A stretch of 64,000 nt of DNA, taken from contig OZ218951.1 in NCBI GenBank assembly GCA_965112735.1, positions 4,340,001-4,404,000 on the forward strand. Direction: 5' to 3'. Shown in pieces: positions 10,787-22,561 of the stretch; the stretch's first letter is position 1; the number at the start of each line of letters is the position of its first letter. Position numbers and translations under genes: made by a program. The notes under the pieces are model-generated. The model was not told the origin of the DNA and made no database searches. It saw nothing but the letters and a program-made list of their open reading frames with translations. Origin of the DNA: Phaeosaccion multiseriatum. Lineage: Eukaryota > Ochrophyta, other classes.

Positions 10787-11738
10787 TTGTTGTTTGTTGC
10801 GTCCACTCTCCTCGATTAGGAGGTGCCCACGACAGACACGGAGGAGGGAGAGGATGGAATGGGGGCAGCATCGAAAGAGTCGGGCCCTTCGGAGGGGGTG
10901 CAAAAGGCCAAGGAGATGGCTTTGTACAAGCTGGCCAGGACGTACGCTGATGCAAAGGTGAGGGAGGGAGGGGGGGAGGGAGGGAGGGAGGGAGGGAGGG
11001 AGGGAGGGAGGGAGGGCAGGAGGGAGGGAGGATGGACGGAAGGGAGGAACGACGAAAGGAAGGAAAGGAAGGAAAGAAAGAAGTCCATCGATTGATAGTA
11101 GTGACGGATGTCTCAGTGCTAATTCACTGGTAGAAAAGCCCCGACCCCCATCGCATGGGTCGCGTCCTCTCTCCGGCCTTCCCTACACTCTGCCTCTCCT
11201 CTCCTCCCCATGTGCCTCACCTCTTCCCTGTGCTGCTCTGCCCTCTGCGGCTCTGTGCTGCCCTGCGCTCCTCTCCTCTGCTGTGCTGTGCTGCAGGAGT
11301 TTGCCAACGTGATGGACCTTCTCCGATCAGCGAATGACTTCTTCACAACAATCCCCAAGGCAAGGACCGCCAAAGTCGTGCGGACAGTCATCGACATCGT
11401 CAGCCAGGTGCGCGTGTGTGCGTGTGTCCGTGTGTGCGTGTGCGTGTGCGTGTGCGTGTGCGTATGTGTCCATGTGTGTGTCGTGTCTGTGCGCGTGTGT
11501 GTATATATTCATGCCAAAGTCACCAGTTGTCAAAAGTGAACTCAGTGGTCTTGCGTTGGCTTTTGTTGTCCATCTCTTCCTCTCTCCTAAGCCCAAGAAC
11601 TGGTTTCAGCACTCCCCTCCTGACACACTGTCTTCCCCCCGCCCCTTCTCTTTCGTGGGCCCGTCTTCTGCCCCCTTGGCTGCCTGCCTGTCGGCCGGCC
11701 TGCCTGCCTGCCTGCCTACCTACCTACCTGTCTGTGTA

Positions 11739-11815
<77 letters not shown>

Positions 11816-11830
11816 GTATCTGTCTATCTA

Positions 11831-11889
<59 letters not shown>

Positions 11890-14800
11890 GTCTGTCGGCC
11901 TGTCCGTGCGTGCGTGCGTGTGTGCGCGTGTGTGTGCGTGCATGTGCGTGTGTTTGCGTGCGTATGTGTATGTACGTGTGCTTGCATGTGTGCCTGTTGG
12001 GGTCCACAGGTGCCGGACTCGCTCCCTCTGCAAGTGGACCTCTGTCTGCAGGTCATCGAGTGGTGCAGGTCAGTCAGTCACACGCAGTCTTTTGGGCAGA
12101 CAGACAGACAGGCAGGCAGGCAGACAGACGGGTAGACAAGGGCATATTGCCAGGAAGGGGCCGGGAAGGCAGGTAGAGACCAGACAGACCAGCTATTCAC
12201 CCACCCCCACACAAACCCACCCACCCACTGAATCGTTGACTTCACCCACAGAGCGGAGAAGCGAAGCTTCCTTCGTCAGCGTGTGCAGAGCCGCCTGGCC
12301 AACCTCCTATTCGAACAGGGCAAGTACCAGGAGGCCGTGACGCTCGTCAACAAGCTCCTCAGAGAGCTCAAGAAGCTTGACGACAAGCAGGTAGGCGTAG
12401 GTGGAGGCAGTAGGCGTAGGTTGAGGCAGTGGATACATGCGGGTAGGCGTAGGTGGAGGCAGTGGATACATGCGGGAAGGGGGGGGGGGGGACGTGCGTG
12501 TGTAAGAAGCTTGACGGACGAGCAGGCAGGGGGTTTGGGAGTGCACAAGGAGCTTGACGAGTCCCTCTCTCCCTCCCTCCCTCCCTCCTCTCTCTCTCCC
12601 TCCCTCCCTCCCTCCCTCCTCTCTCCCTCCCTCCCTCCCTCCTCTCTCCCTCCCTCCCTCCCTCCCCCTCCCTCCACCCACCAGCTGCTCGTGGACACCC
12701 ACCTGATCGAGGCGCGCATCCACAACGCCCTTCGCAACCTCCCCAAGTCCAAGGCGGCCCTCACCGCGGCTCGCACCTGTGGTAACGCCATCTACATCTC
12801 TCCCTTGGTCCAGGTAAGGGCTGTGTGTGTATGTGTGTGTGTGTGTGTGTCTACGTCTCCCTCTTGATGCAGGTGAAGTAAGTATTGCGCACATTTCGTT
12901 CTTAATTTTTTCCTTCCTTCCTTCCTTCCTTCCTTCCTTCCTTCCTTACTTACTTCCCATGCCTCCCATTTCTCTCCTCCGATTGACCTACTCCAATCGG
13001 TCATCCCATCCACTACCATCCCAGCCCATCCCATCCCATCCACTGCCATCCCATCCCATCCAACCCCAAACCCCCCAACCCACAACCCCAACTCCATCCA
13101 CACCCCTCTGTCCTATCACCCACTAACCCATCTTGTGTGGCGCCCACCCACCCTCTGTCCTGACACCCATCCACCCTCTGTTCTGACACCAACCCCGCAA
13201 CCTCCCAATCGACCAAAGGCTGAGCTGGATGAGATGAGCGGCATGCTTCACTGCGAGGAGCAGGACTACAAAACCGCTTTCAGTTACTTTCTGGAGGCCT
13301 ACGAGGCCTTCGATTCCTCCGGAGTGCCCAAGGCTTTGAGGTCTTTGAAGTACATGATGTTGTGCAAGGTGCTGCAGGGAAGCGCTACAGAGGTGAGTGG
13401 AAAGGGTGGGGAGGGTGGGTTGGTGTCAGGGCAGAGGGTAGGTGGGTGGGGGCGTGGGTGTGGGTGGGGAGGGTAGCATGTCAGGACATGGGGTGAGTGA
13501 GGTGGATGGCCGGGTGTCAGGACAGAGGATGGGTGGATTTGGGTTGTGTGGAGGGAGAGTGAAGGGGAGGAAGAGAGAGCGGGAGAGACGGGAAGAGTCA
13601 TGCATGTGCTTACGTCATGGCCTTCTATGCGCATCGAAGGCCTTCGGACTCGACCTCACATATCCCACACCTCTCTCTCCCCTCTCCTTCTCCCGTCTGT
13701 CCTCTCCTCTCTCCTTCCTCTCCCCCGTCTTCCCTCCTGTCTCTCCCATCTTCCGTCCCTCCCCCCCCTCTCTCCTCTCAATGCCCTATGCCCTGCCCCT
13801 TGCCCTGCCCCTACCTCACCAACCACCTCCCCCCCAAGGTGGGTGCCCTGATGTCCGGCAAGTGGGGCATCAAGCACTCTGGCGACGATCTGGATGCAAT
13901 GGCCGCTGTGGCTGAGGCCGCTAAGAACCGATCGCTCGAGGAGTACGACGCCGCCGTCAGCAAGAACGAGGTGAGTGAGGAAGAAAGTGAGGGGGGGGGT
14001 GAGGGGGAGGGAATGGGGAGGAGAGGGAATGGGGAGGAGAGGGAACGTCAGGAAGGGTACGTGAGAGGTCGAGAGGGGGTGGGGCGACGAGGGAGTGAGG
14101 GAGTGGGAGGGCGAGGAAGTTCACATGCCAATGCGAATGTGTGTGTTGTGTGGACGTGTATGTATGCGTATGTGCATGTGTGGTGTTTGTGCGCATGCTC
14201 TGTTTTCTTTCCCCGTAACGCCTCCCCTTACCTTCCCCACCTTACCAGCCATCTCCACCCGACCTTTATCTGACCACATCACCCTACCAACCCCCTCCTC
14301 ACCTCTATAACCCTGTCACAGGACCACCTGAGCAAGGACCTGTTGGTGAAGCACCACCTCCGCCACATGTACGACCAACTGCTGGAGGCCAACCTGTTGA
14401 AGATCATTGAGCCCTTCTCGGTGGTGGAGATTAGCCGAGTGGCAGAGCTCATTCGCCTTCCCCTGGACAAGGTACGGGGGTGGGCATACTCACTCACTCA
14501 CTCACTCACTCACTCACTCACCCGCCACTCACTCACTCTCACTCATTCGCTCACCCACTCTCTCACTTCTTCGCTCACTCATTCACTCGCACTCGCTCGC
14601 TCACTCACTCACTCACTCACTCACTCACTCACTCACTCACTCACTCACTCACTCACTAACTCAATCACTCACTCACTCACTCACTCGCTCACTCACTCAC
14701 TCACGCACCCCCCTCCGACTACCCACTCCCTCCCCACCCCTCTGGGACAAACAACAGGTGGAGCGCAAGCTGAGTCAAATGATCTTAGACAAGAAGATCT

Positions 14801-14952
14801 CCGGCATCCTTGATCAGGGCAAGGGGCATCTCATAGTGTATGAAGAGACCACCAACGACAAGTGCTTCTCCGATAGTTTGGAGGTCATCGGGAACATGGG
14901 GGATGTGGTCAACTCGCTCTTTTCAAGGGTACAGCTGAACCTGTGCCACTAA
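9446..14952 (+). CDS. RPN6: 26S proteasome lid subunit Rpn6 (PSMD11)
   Basis: Eleven exons (9446-9551, 10034-10143, 10820-10957, 11297-11407, 12010-12068, 12252-12390, 12685-12813, 13219-13392, 13839-13970, 14322-14471, 14758-14952) join to 1,443 nt, 480 residues. Rpn6 is a non-ATPase lid subunit that clamps lid to base in the regulatory particle; it has a TPR-like helical solenoid and a C-terminal PCI domain. The match runs the whole length: [62 protein letters not shown], and in the PCI part [20 protein letters not shown] (split by the last intron). The first about 40 residues are not conserved. Other in-frame ATGs at 9482 and 9500 are possible starts. The introns hold GTT, GGGA, GT, CTGT, CCCT, TTCC and ACTC repeats. 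Confidence 0.95.
10721..11090. repeat. GTT run before, and GGGA run after, RPN6 exon 3
   Basis: About 65 bp of GTT (10721-10785) lie in the 3' half of intron 2. Intron 3 begins at its donor as GTGAGGGAGGGAGG, and GGGA units continue to about 11030, passing into GGAA. Exon 3 (10820-10957) is squeezed between the two repeats. Confidence 0.88.
11697..12000. repeat. CTGT tetranucleotide run in RPN6 intron 4
   Basis: Units of CTGT (with some CTGC and CTAT variants) run from about 11697 to 11905 and pass into GTGC/GT repeats up to about 11998, just before the 3' splice site at 12009. The same intron opens at 11408 with another GTGC/GT repeat. Confidence 0.9.
12566..12950. repeat. CCCT and TTCC runs flanking RPN6 exon 7
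   Basis: CCCT/CTCC units fill about 12566-12672 up to the 3' splice site before exon 7 (12685). Intron 7 opens with a GT run after its donor (about 12822-12851) and then holds a TTCC run at 12910-12948. Confidence 0.85.
14488..14704. repeat. ACTC tetranucleotide run in RPN6 intron 10
   Basis: Near-uninterrupted ACTC units with scattered substitutions fill most of the last RPN6 intron (14472-14757). Confidence 0.92.
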
Positions 14953-15334
14953 GCTGTGGTGCGGTGCGGTGTGGTGTGGTGTGGTGTGGTGTGGTGTGAT
15001 CATGATCAAACCGCAGCGAGCTGAACCTTTTGCGGTGGAGTGGAATAGCGAGGGAGAGAGAGGTCGATTCACGTTTCGCGAGGATGGCAGCTGAAGCTCA
15101 TGACACTGAAGTGTGCAAGTGGAAGCGAAGTGAAGTGAGAGAGAGAGAGAGCAGACGCACGCAAACACGCACGCACGCACGCACGCACGCACCCACTTAC
15201 GCAATCGCAGGGTGGCTCCATCCTTGCCTGGCGGGGCACGCTAAGAACGAGTCCTTTCTATATATATATATATATAAGAGGGCAAATCAAATCGAATGAA
15301 ACAGTCAGTCAGTCAGTCAGTCAGTCAGTGCCCC
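14953..15334. other. Convergent 3' region between RPN6 and the VPS9 gene
   Basis: The 3' ends of two converging genes meet here. It holds a GTGGT run (14960-14998), a GCAC run (15170-15190), a short TA run (15260-15277) and a CAGT run (15302-15329). No coding signal is visible. Confidence 0.6.
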
Positions 15335-15695
15335 CTATCTTCCTCCTCCTCCACCTCCTGAGGCTGCAGGCTGATTGCTGCTGACAACTTGGTCCGTGCC
15401 GGTGGCGCACTCAGAGGTACTCGTTGTCAGGGCTTCGGCAAGTATAGACATTGCCATAATACCCCCTCCTCCTCCTCCTCCTGCTGCTGCTGCTGCTGCT
15501 GCTGTAGCTGCTGATGCTGATGTTGGTGCATCGGCCGCGGCAGTCGTTGCCAAGTGCTGCAGCTCAGCAAGACGGTCTTCGTTCATAGCGATGGCGAGGA
15601 GACGCTTTTTGTGCTCCATCTCGGGACTGGTGGTACTTGCCCCTGCGCTGCTGCTGCCCATATGACTGCCACTGCCCCCATGGTTGCTGGTGCTG

Positions 15696-15731
<36 letters not shown>

Positions 15732-18700
15732 TTGCTGCCCATGTAACTGCTACTGCTGCTACTGCCGCTGCCTATGTATGTGCTGGTGCTGGTGCTGCTG
15801 CTATTGCTGCCAAAGTTGGCGGTGCCGTATTTACTACCGTCGAGATGAGCGCTGCTCTCCTCCTCCCCCTCTTCCCAAGGTTCAGCGTCAAAGCAGGCGG
15901 CAAGAAAGTCCGCATCGCTGACAACACCGTCTTCACCCTCCGGTAGCCCAACCCCCCCCTGACTGCTGCCCAGATGACTGCTGCTGCTACTGCTGCATAC
16001 ACTGCTACTGCGACTGGCAGTGGGAATGAATGTCGTGGTGGTGTTGGCAGTGGTGTTGGCCGTCGTGGTGGCAGTGGTGGGACTGCTTCCTTCTTGGCTT
16101 CCCTCTCCGACCTTGCGGACAGCGAGGTCCGTCAGCGCGCTCGTAACCACGGCCAAACAGTAGCCCTCCTCCCCGAGCTTGAGGTGAGAGGGAAGGAGAG
16201 ACTCCGTCAAGGTCACTTGCGCCAGGACGTTGCGGAGAGGAGGCAAGGAAGTCCGTGCCTCCTCCTCCTCCTCCTCCTCCTCATCCCCTACCCCGGCTGT
16301 CACGTTAAGCAATGGGGTGGGTGGAGTGGAGTGGAGTGGAGTGGGGTGGGGTTGAGTGGATTGGAGTGGACAGGGTGGGTGGTGTGTGTGTGTGTGTACG
16401 TGCGAGCGAGTGGGCATCCTACGTCGCAGTACCCCCCCCCCCCCTCCTTCCCAATAGCACACATACACACCTGCGTTAGTGCTCCAGCCCTCGACATCCA
16501 ATCTGTAAGCTGCCAAGATCACAAAGCCCATAATCGGCAGTAGATCATCCGCCGCCACAGGAGGAGGGGATGGCACCGACTGCGGAAGAGATACATCCAA
16601 CTCCTCCTTCTCCTCTTTCTCCTTCCTGGTCCGCTTGCAACTGTAACTGTAGTACCGCTGCACCGCTGCCACCACCGCCCGCACAGAGCGCACCAGACAC
16701 GCCGCCTTGGCAACTGGCGATGGCGCTTCCTGCATGTCGAGCAGGGCAAGGATGGCGTGTCGATAGGCTGCTCTTGATCGCAAGTGTCGGCATCTGATTC
16801 TGTGGCTGCGTCGTTGCCCCCTCGGCTTGCGCTGCATGCCCACCTCATCCTCCTCCTCTTCATTCTCCTCCTTCTCCTCCTCGGCGTTTGCGTCAGGCCT
16901 TTCAGACCCGTCCAGGCGTAAGGCGGTTGGCACCCCACACTGCTCCATCACGCTCTGAGAGTGGTACATAGAGATGAGAGGGGGAGAGAGAGGGGGAGAT
17001 AGAAGACACACACACGCACATAGAAGAGAGAAACAGAGAGGACGAGAGAGTGGTTGAGAGACAAGAGAGGGGGGGGAGGAGAGCGAGAGACTACGGGAGA
17101 GGGAGAACAGAGAGACAGACTCAGCAGAGAGAGAGGCGAGACAGCTGAAGACGTGCAAGGTGGGCGCTGACTGGTGCGAGGAGGACAAGATCGCTCGGAG
17201 GAAAGAACCCGATGGAGTAAGTGGTCAGGACAAGGAGAAGAAGAAGAAGAAGAAGAAGAAGAAGGAGGAGGAGGAGGGGGGGGGGAAGGAGGAGAAGGAG
17301 GAGGAGGAGGAGGAGGAGAGGAGAGAAGGAGGAGGGTGAGAACGAGGAGGACGATGAGGAGGAGGGTGGAGGATTAAGAGGGGGAGGAGAAGGAGGAGGC
17401 GAAGGAGGAGGAGGAGCAGAAGGAGGAGGAGGAGGCTTTCCGGTCGGTCCTTACAAGACTCTTTGCCTCTCACCTTGATCGTCCTTGTCCTTGCCGCCCC
17501 CCCCTCGCCCCTGCCTCTAAGGGCGGCCAAACCGACCATGTCTTGCATCCTCTCCTTCAGCGCCTCCTCCTCGCGAATGTACAGGGCACTCAGGACAATG
17601 CCCACTTCCGGCACCTGCGGCATTAGCGCGCCTTGTCGTGGTTGAAGTTGAAGTTGTTGTTGTAGTTGTTGATGTTGGTGGTGGGTGGTGTAGTGGTGCA
17701 CAAGGAGAGTGAAGGAGGGAGGGGGAAGAGAGAGGGAGAGGAAGAGCGCAAGCGAGGGGCCAGCGGTGAGCTCGAGCGAGGACGGACGCACAGCGTACAC
17801 ACACACACAGCACACACACACACACGCACCCACACTATCTACAAACGATCAATAGTAGGTCCAAGGTCTATCGAAGGTCCAACTAAGTTCCAACTCACCC
17901 AAGACGGCTTCAAGAAGGAGGTTCCTCGCCTCCCCGCTGCCCCTCTCGCTGTCCTCACAGATGACAACATGCCACTTCCAAAGCAGCGCGTTGTGCAGGT
18001 GCAGGGCAATCTCGCCCACCATTCGAATCATTCGCCGCAGCCACACCACCAAAGGAACTGCACCCAGTTGATCGGGAGCCCCTCCTCTTCTTCCTCCCCC
18101 TTCTCCTCCTCCCCCTCCTGTCCGCCCTCCTCCGCCCTCTGCTGCCATCTGTAGCAGCTGAGACAGGGCGTGACGCATGGCACCAGGAAAGATGGACCTA
18201 AGGAGGAGCAAGCACTGAGAGAGGGCCCTTCCCAGAGAGTGAAGACCGAGGGTGATACCGACTCTTGTCAGCAGCACCTCGGCATCGCTAGACATGAGGG
18301 CCGGGGGGACTGTAACAGAAGATCGAAGAGAGAGAGAGAGAGATGGGGAGTGAGAGGTAGGGGGAGGGAGAGGAAGAGGAGGTTGGAGAGGGAGAGGAGG
18401 GTGAGAGAGAGAGGGTGAGGGAGAGAAGAAAGAGAGAGAGCCAGGCACAGACACGCCAGGACCTCCCTCAGTCCTCAAGCTTAGACAGTCCTCAAGCTCA
18501 GACAGTCCTCAGGCTCAGACAGTCCTCAGGCTCAGACAGTCCTCAGGCTCAGACAGTCCTCAGGCTCAGACAGTCCTCAGGCTCAAACAGTCCTCAGGCT
18601 CAGACAGTCCTCAGGCTCAGACTGGTCTTCAGGCCACCTATATATCTACATGTCTATATGCCTGTTCGCTCATACGCCTGCCTGCCCATTTGCCTTTGTG

Positions 18701-20546
18701 GCCGTTACTCACCTCTCAGCACGCACTGCAGATAGGCCTCGAGGCAGCGTCTGACATCGGAGCGGGCCGCGGGCTCTGCCAGGCTTCCTTGGCCTTTCAT
18801 TGCCACCGACAGCTGCTGCAGCGTCTGAAGCGACATACACACACAAAAGGGACATGCGTAGCACACACACACACGCATGCACACATTCACACATTATTCG
18901 TCAGAGAGGCTTGCCTTCTCGGATAACTGAGAGAGAACGCGAGAGAGAGAGGCAGAGAAAGAGAGAGCGAACGCGCAATAAAGATGAAACACACACACGC
19001 GCACACCTTAGCGAGCTGTTTCTGCATGGCTTCGTCCATGGTCCTACTTGTCACCAAGCGCAACCCGTCCACGCTCTGATCGTTCTCCCTCTCCGGCACG
19101 TGCTCGAAGAGTAGCTCCAGGGGGTGTGCCTCAAGCTCAAGTCCTTCGTCTACATCCACGTCCTCCTCCATCCCATCTTGGTATTGGGCATCGTCGTCAT
19201 CAATGCCCAACAGGTCCCCACCCTGCCCCTGCTCCTGGCCTTGCCCAGCAGTACTCCTTATTCTTCTCCTCCTCCTTCTCCTCCTGTTGGCGTTGGTACT
19301 GGCGCCCCCTCCGCTGCTGCTACCATGGTGCATGTAACGCCTCTGTTGTCGTCTCTGCCAATCCTCCTGTACCTCTTCCAAGCTCCGCGCCACAGTGGAG
19401 TATCCGAAGCCGTCCTGCTGCTGCTGCTGCTGCTGCTCCGCTGCGTCCATAGCACCACTCTGGTATGCGTGGCCGTCCGTCGATCGAGGACGTTGACCGA
19501 AGAGCGGATGGAGGAGGAGTGTCCGTGCGTAAATGAGGGGAGGGGAGGGGGGAGGGGGCAGGGGGGAAAGGCAAGGGCGAAGGGCGATGTTTGTTTTTTA
19601 TTGGATGGATGGTATGATTGGAGTGGCATCGCCGTCCATCCGCCACAGTTAGTAGCAGCAAGAGGTGCATGCAAAGGCCTCTCCCCTCCCCCCCCCCCCT
19701 GTTCTTCTCTCCTTCCCTCTCTCCCTCTCCCTCTCCGCGGCACATTTTGGGCACACTCACCCACTGTCTTAGAAGGGGGGGGTGCTGACTCGCCATCATG
19801 CCCTGCCAAAGTTCCGCGACCTTCGCCGCCTTACCCTTCTCCTCCTTTCTCCTCTCCGTGTGCCATAAGTGCCTCTCCTCCACAACGCTATTGTGGCGTA
19901 GCCGTAAGGTCGTCATCTTTTGCCGCCGCTGCGCGTCGAGGGCGACGGCTTGACGAGCCTTCAGGACCGCATTGACGTTGGCCTCCTTCACGGACTTACT
20001 CCCTTCCTGCTGTTGCAGTTGTCGGCCCTGCTCCAGAAGCTATGCATGTCATGGGGGAGAGCAGAGGGGGGAGGGGGGGGCGCGAGGCAGCCAGCAGGGG
20101 TATGACCTCTGAAATAATATCAAACGTGAAATGCCCGCCTCCTTCTTGAAATACCTGCACGGAGCCCAGCATCATCACACCCATCTATCTCTCACCTTTT
20201 GGATGGCCGCCTTTGCCCTCCTCTCCGACAGCTGCACTTCATACTTGGCCTGCTCGGCGTGCCAATCGTAGGACAAGGGCTGGAGCTGCCGGCGAAAGTC
20301 CGCTCCTGCGATACTAGGCTTCCGGGTGGAGGTCGGTCGTGGTGGAAGCGGCGGCGGTTTCTTTTTACGCGATTGCTGTGACGGTGGCTCTTGTCGATCA
20401 CGGGGGGGAGGGGGGGGCTGAGGTGGCACCACCTCCCGACTACTCGCAAGATACTCGGGTTGCTCTGTCCCCCCTTGAAGCTCCTCTCCGCCAAATAAGC
20501 TCTCCTCCAAGTCAAGCTCGAAGTCGTCTTCTCCCGCATCCACCAT
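15335..20546 (-). CDS. VPS9-domain protein (predicted Rab5-type guanine nucleotide exchange factor)
   Basis: Eight reverse-strand exons (20546-20196, 20039-19761, 19459-19007, 18824-18713, 18309-17899, 17631-17474, 16954-16471, 16296-15335) join to 3,210 nt, 1,069 residues. The VPS9 signature is split by the last intron: PVAADDLLPIMGFVILAAY (residues about 719-737) matches the conserved 'SADEFLPVLIYV' helix, and LGEEGYCLAVVTSAL (about 792-806) matches the 'GEEGYYLTSLESA' helix. Such domains activate Rab5-class GTPases on endosomes. Upstream lie an acidic, Pro-rich N-terminus, basic helices with KEE and RRR runs, and a helical region (TRVGITLGLHSLGRALSQ). After the domain comes a Ser/Gly/Thr-rich disordered tail with homopolymer runs. 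The first ATG in the open exon is at 20546; the frame stays open upstream (TLDPLEDEERAKRE), so a further 5' exon is possible. The family call is good; the N-terminal extent is uncertain. Confidence 0.82.
17228..17440. repeat. Purine-rich AAG/GGA repeat in a VPS9-gene intron
   Basis: An imperfect AAG-to-GGA run lies in the intron between exons 6 and 7 of the VPS9 gene (16955-17473). On the gene's own strand it is a pyrimidine tract. Confidence 0.85.
18470..18625. repeat. 17-bp minisatellite, about nine copies
   Basis: The unit AGACAGTCCTCAGGCTC repeats about nine times with single-base variants (AAGCTTAG, AAACAG) inside the 403-bp intron between exons 4 and 5 of the VPS9 gene. It is the only clear minisatellite in the window; the others have units of 2-6 bases. 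Confidence 0.9.
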
Positions 20547-22561
20547 TTCTCTTTTTGCTCGCTCCTCATCTTCCAGAGGATCCAGCGTGTACAATTTTAC
20601 TATTAGGCGGGTGTTTTACTATTATGCTCTCCATTCGCTCTTTACCGCTCTCTATCCCCGCGCCTTTCACTATCCTACACGATACAAGCGCCCCCCCTCC
20701 TATCCCACACACTGATCTCCCACTCTACTACGTTGTGGGGCCTTTGCTCCACTCGCGTTGGTGCCTTCGACCTACTTGCACGCATCCGAGGAGTGGGGCG
20801 GATGTCCTCATGAGTAGTACCCCAGCTTTTCTTCCTCTCTTCCTCGGCTCACGCCACCACCATTTCACCTTCCCAGCGCCGACTCCACACCGCAGGCGAG
20901 ATACACACGCCCCTTTCATCATGCCATCTCCTCCGCCACCTCCTGCAGCACCTCAAGGCTAAGCAACCTCTCTGCGACACCTTCAGCCTCCCTTCCTTGC
21001 CAAAGAGACGGTCAGTGCCCCGCATCAGGTCCAACGCGCTTTGTGACGCAAATGCTGTCTGTCCGTGGCCAGAAGGAATTGAAGCTCCTGCATCGTTGAG
21101 CTCTCGCGCTTTTGTCAAGGCCTTTGCCAGTGAGGCCCCTTCGAGGAGAGCAGCTCCAGCGTCGCCCCGCTGTGGCCTTTCATTGCCGCATGAAACAAGG
21201 GCATTCCACCGCCGTGCATAGCTATTGCTCTCATTGTCAGGATCAGCCCCCCGCAGACAGCAGCACACGGATCATTGCCCCACGGCAATTCACAGTAGCC
21301 GTCAACAAAGGTGCAACCCCATTGCTGTTCAGCATCTCCACATCGGTCGCTCATGAGATGAGCTCCTCCACGACCCGAGCATGGCCCCTTCCGTTTCGAT
21401 GCCCTTCAAAACTGTGGTAGAGCTGCCTCGCTCTTCGCACACCCTACCATCAACGCTGTTCTCCCCGCCTCACCGCTACGGCTCTCAGGGTCATTCCGTC
21501 GCGGCTGTTATGAGTCGCTCGTACTTTCTGCTAGATTTCCACATTCACATCTACCCCGGAGGTGATGAGCAGCTGCGTGACCCTGTGGTGTCCGTGTTAT
21601 GTCTCCATCACTACTAAGGGGGTGCGGCCATCAAAATCTCGTACACCCACGTGGTGAGGATTCGCGCCGGCCGAAAGCAGCTGCTGCTCCACGGCACGGC
21701 ATAATGCCCGGTCTAGGAGGCAAGCGGCAAGGCTTCAACACCTTCGAAATCTGCCTTTTCGACCTCGCTCCGCGCCGACAGAGTGGAGCAGCTGGAAGAT
21801 ACTTTCGTGTCCTTCCTCCACAAGTGAGGCTTGAGGATGGAGCGCCGTACGCCCCTTCCTCGTCACCCAGTCCACCTCTGCCCCCGCCGACAGCAGTTCC
21901 TGCGCCACTCCATGAAAGTCGTAGTCTGCCGAAGCCCACTAGTACTAGATCAGGCCTTCTCGGCTCAGGCTGCCCCTCCTCCTTCTTGTTCCCCTCCCCC
22001 TCTTCAACCCCTCTTTCTTGTCCTTCACCTTCTTCTCCTTCTTCTCCTCCTCCCCCACCCCTCTCTCTCTCTTATTGCCCCTCGCTCGCGCTGCCTTGCT
22101 CTGCCTCTGCTGTTGCTTGTGGGTATGGGGGGCGGGGGGAGGGCTTAAATATATATTACACCCTTACAAGGTGGTGCTTCGGGCTGCGCCCTCGGCAGGG
22201 AGGAAGAGGAGGGGAGAAGAGGGTTGGAGTTGGCAAGAAGTGGGAGGAGAAGGGAGAGTGGAGGAGCGTGAGCGAGGAAGGTGAGGAAGGAGGAGGGACA
22301 CACAAATGGCGAGTGCAAATTCTAATTAATTATTCTTTATTCTGGAGCCGAATACACCCTTAAGTGCCATCTATGGTTGTCGGGAGGGATTTGAGTAATA
22401 ATAAGTCAAGGAAACATTCTGTGTGAGATGAGATCACGCTTAAGCCTCCTCCTCCACAGAACATACGACTCTAATTAACAAGAGACACAAGCAGCAGCAG
22501 GCACCAGATAGGAGGTGGCTGTCAGGAGAGGGTGCAGCGGGTTCCAGAAGTAGAGGGCTCC
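20547..22561. other. Divergent intergenic region between the VPS9 gene and the PKS
   Basis: This 2-kb gap lies between two divergent gene starts. Most of it (about 20.9-21.96 kb) is the ankyrin relic listed separately. The remainder, 21.96-22.56 kb, holds a CT-rich stretch (21970-22070), an AT-rich spot (AAATATATATTA near 22147) and no credible frame. The PKS promoter should lie in the last few hundred bases. Confidence 0.5.
20930..21960 (-). pseudogene. Decayed ankyrin-repeat gene (5' side of the PKS)
   Basis: On the reverse strand, pieces of ankyrin repeats appear in changing frames separated by stops: AVEQQLLSAGANPHHVG followed by FDGRTPLVV (about 21620-21700), VTQLLITSGVDVNVE (about 21545-21590), SRDGMTLRAVAV, LNSNGVAPLLTATVNC with IRVLLSAG, then a shift to ADPDNESNS, and PLFHAAMKGHSG with LELLS. 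The 'DG-TPL' and 'LLSAGANP' spacing is the ankyrin consensus. No intron set I could see restores one frame, and in-frame stops fall inside repeats, so it reads as a relic. It has lost coding function unless heavy unseen splicing rescues it. Confidence 0.6.

Noticed and set aside
11334-12176. 280-residue Cys/Leu/Ser/Val-rich open frame in the RPN6 locus
   Set aside because: It is made of CTGT and GTGC repeats of intron 4 and is out of phase with RPN6 exons 4 and 5.
15258-15277. TATA-like TA run as a promoter
   Set aside because: It lies between the 3' ends of two converging genes, where no promoter is expected, and is a simple TA microsatellite.
18470-18625. CRISPR-like array
   Set aside because: The 17-bp units are directly adjacent with no unique spacers, and the window is eukaryotic.
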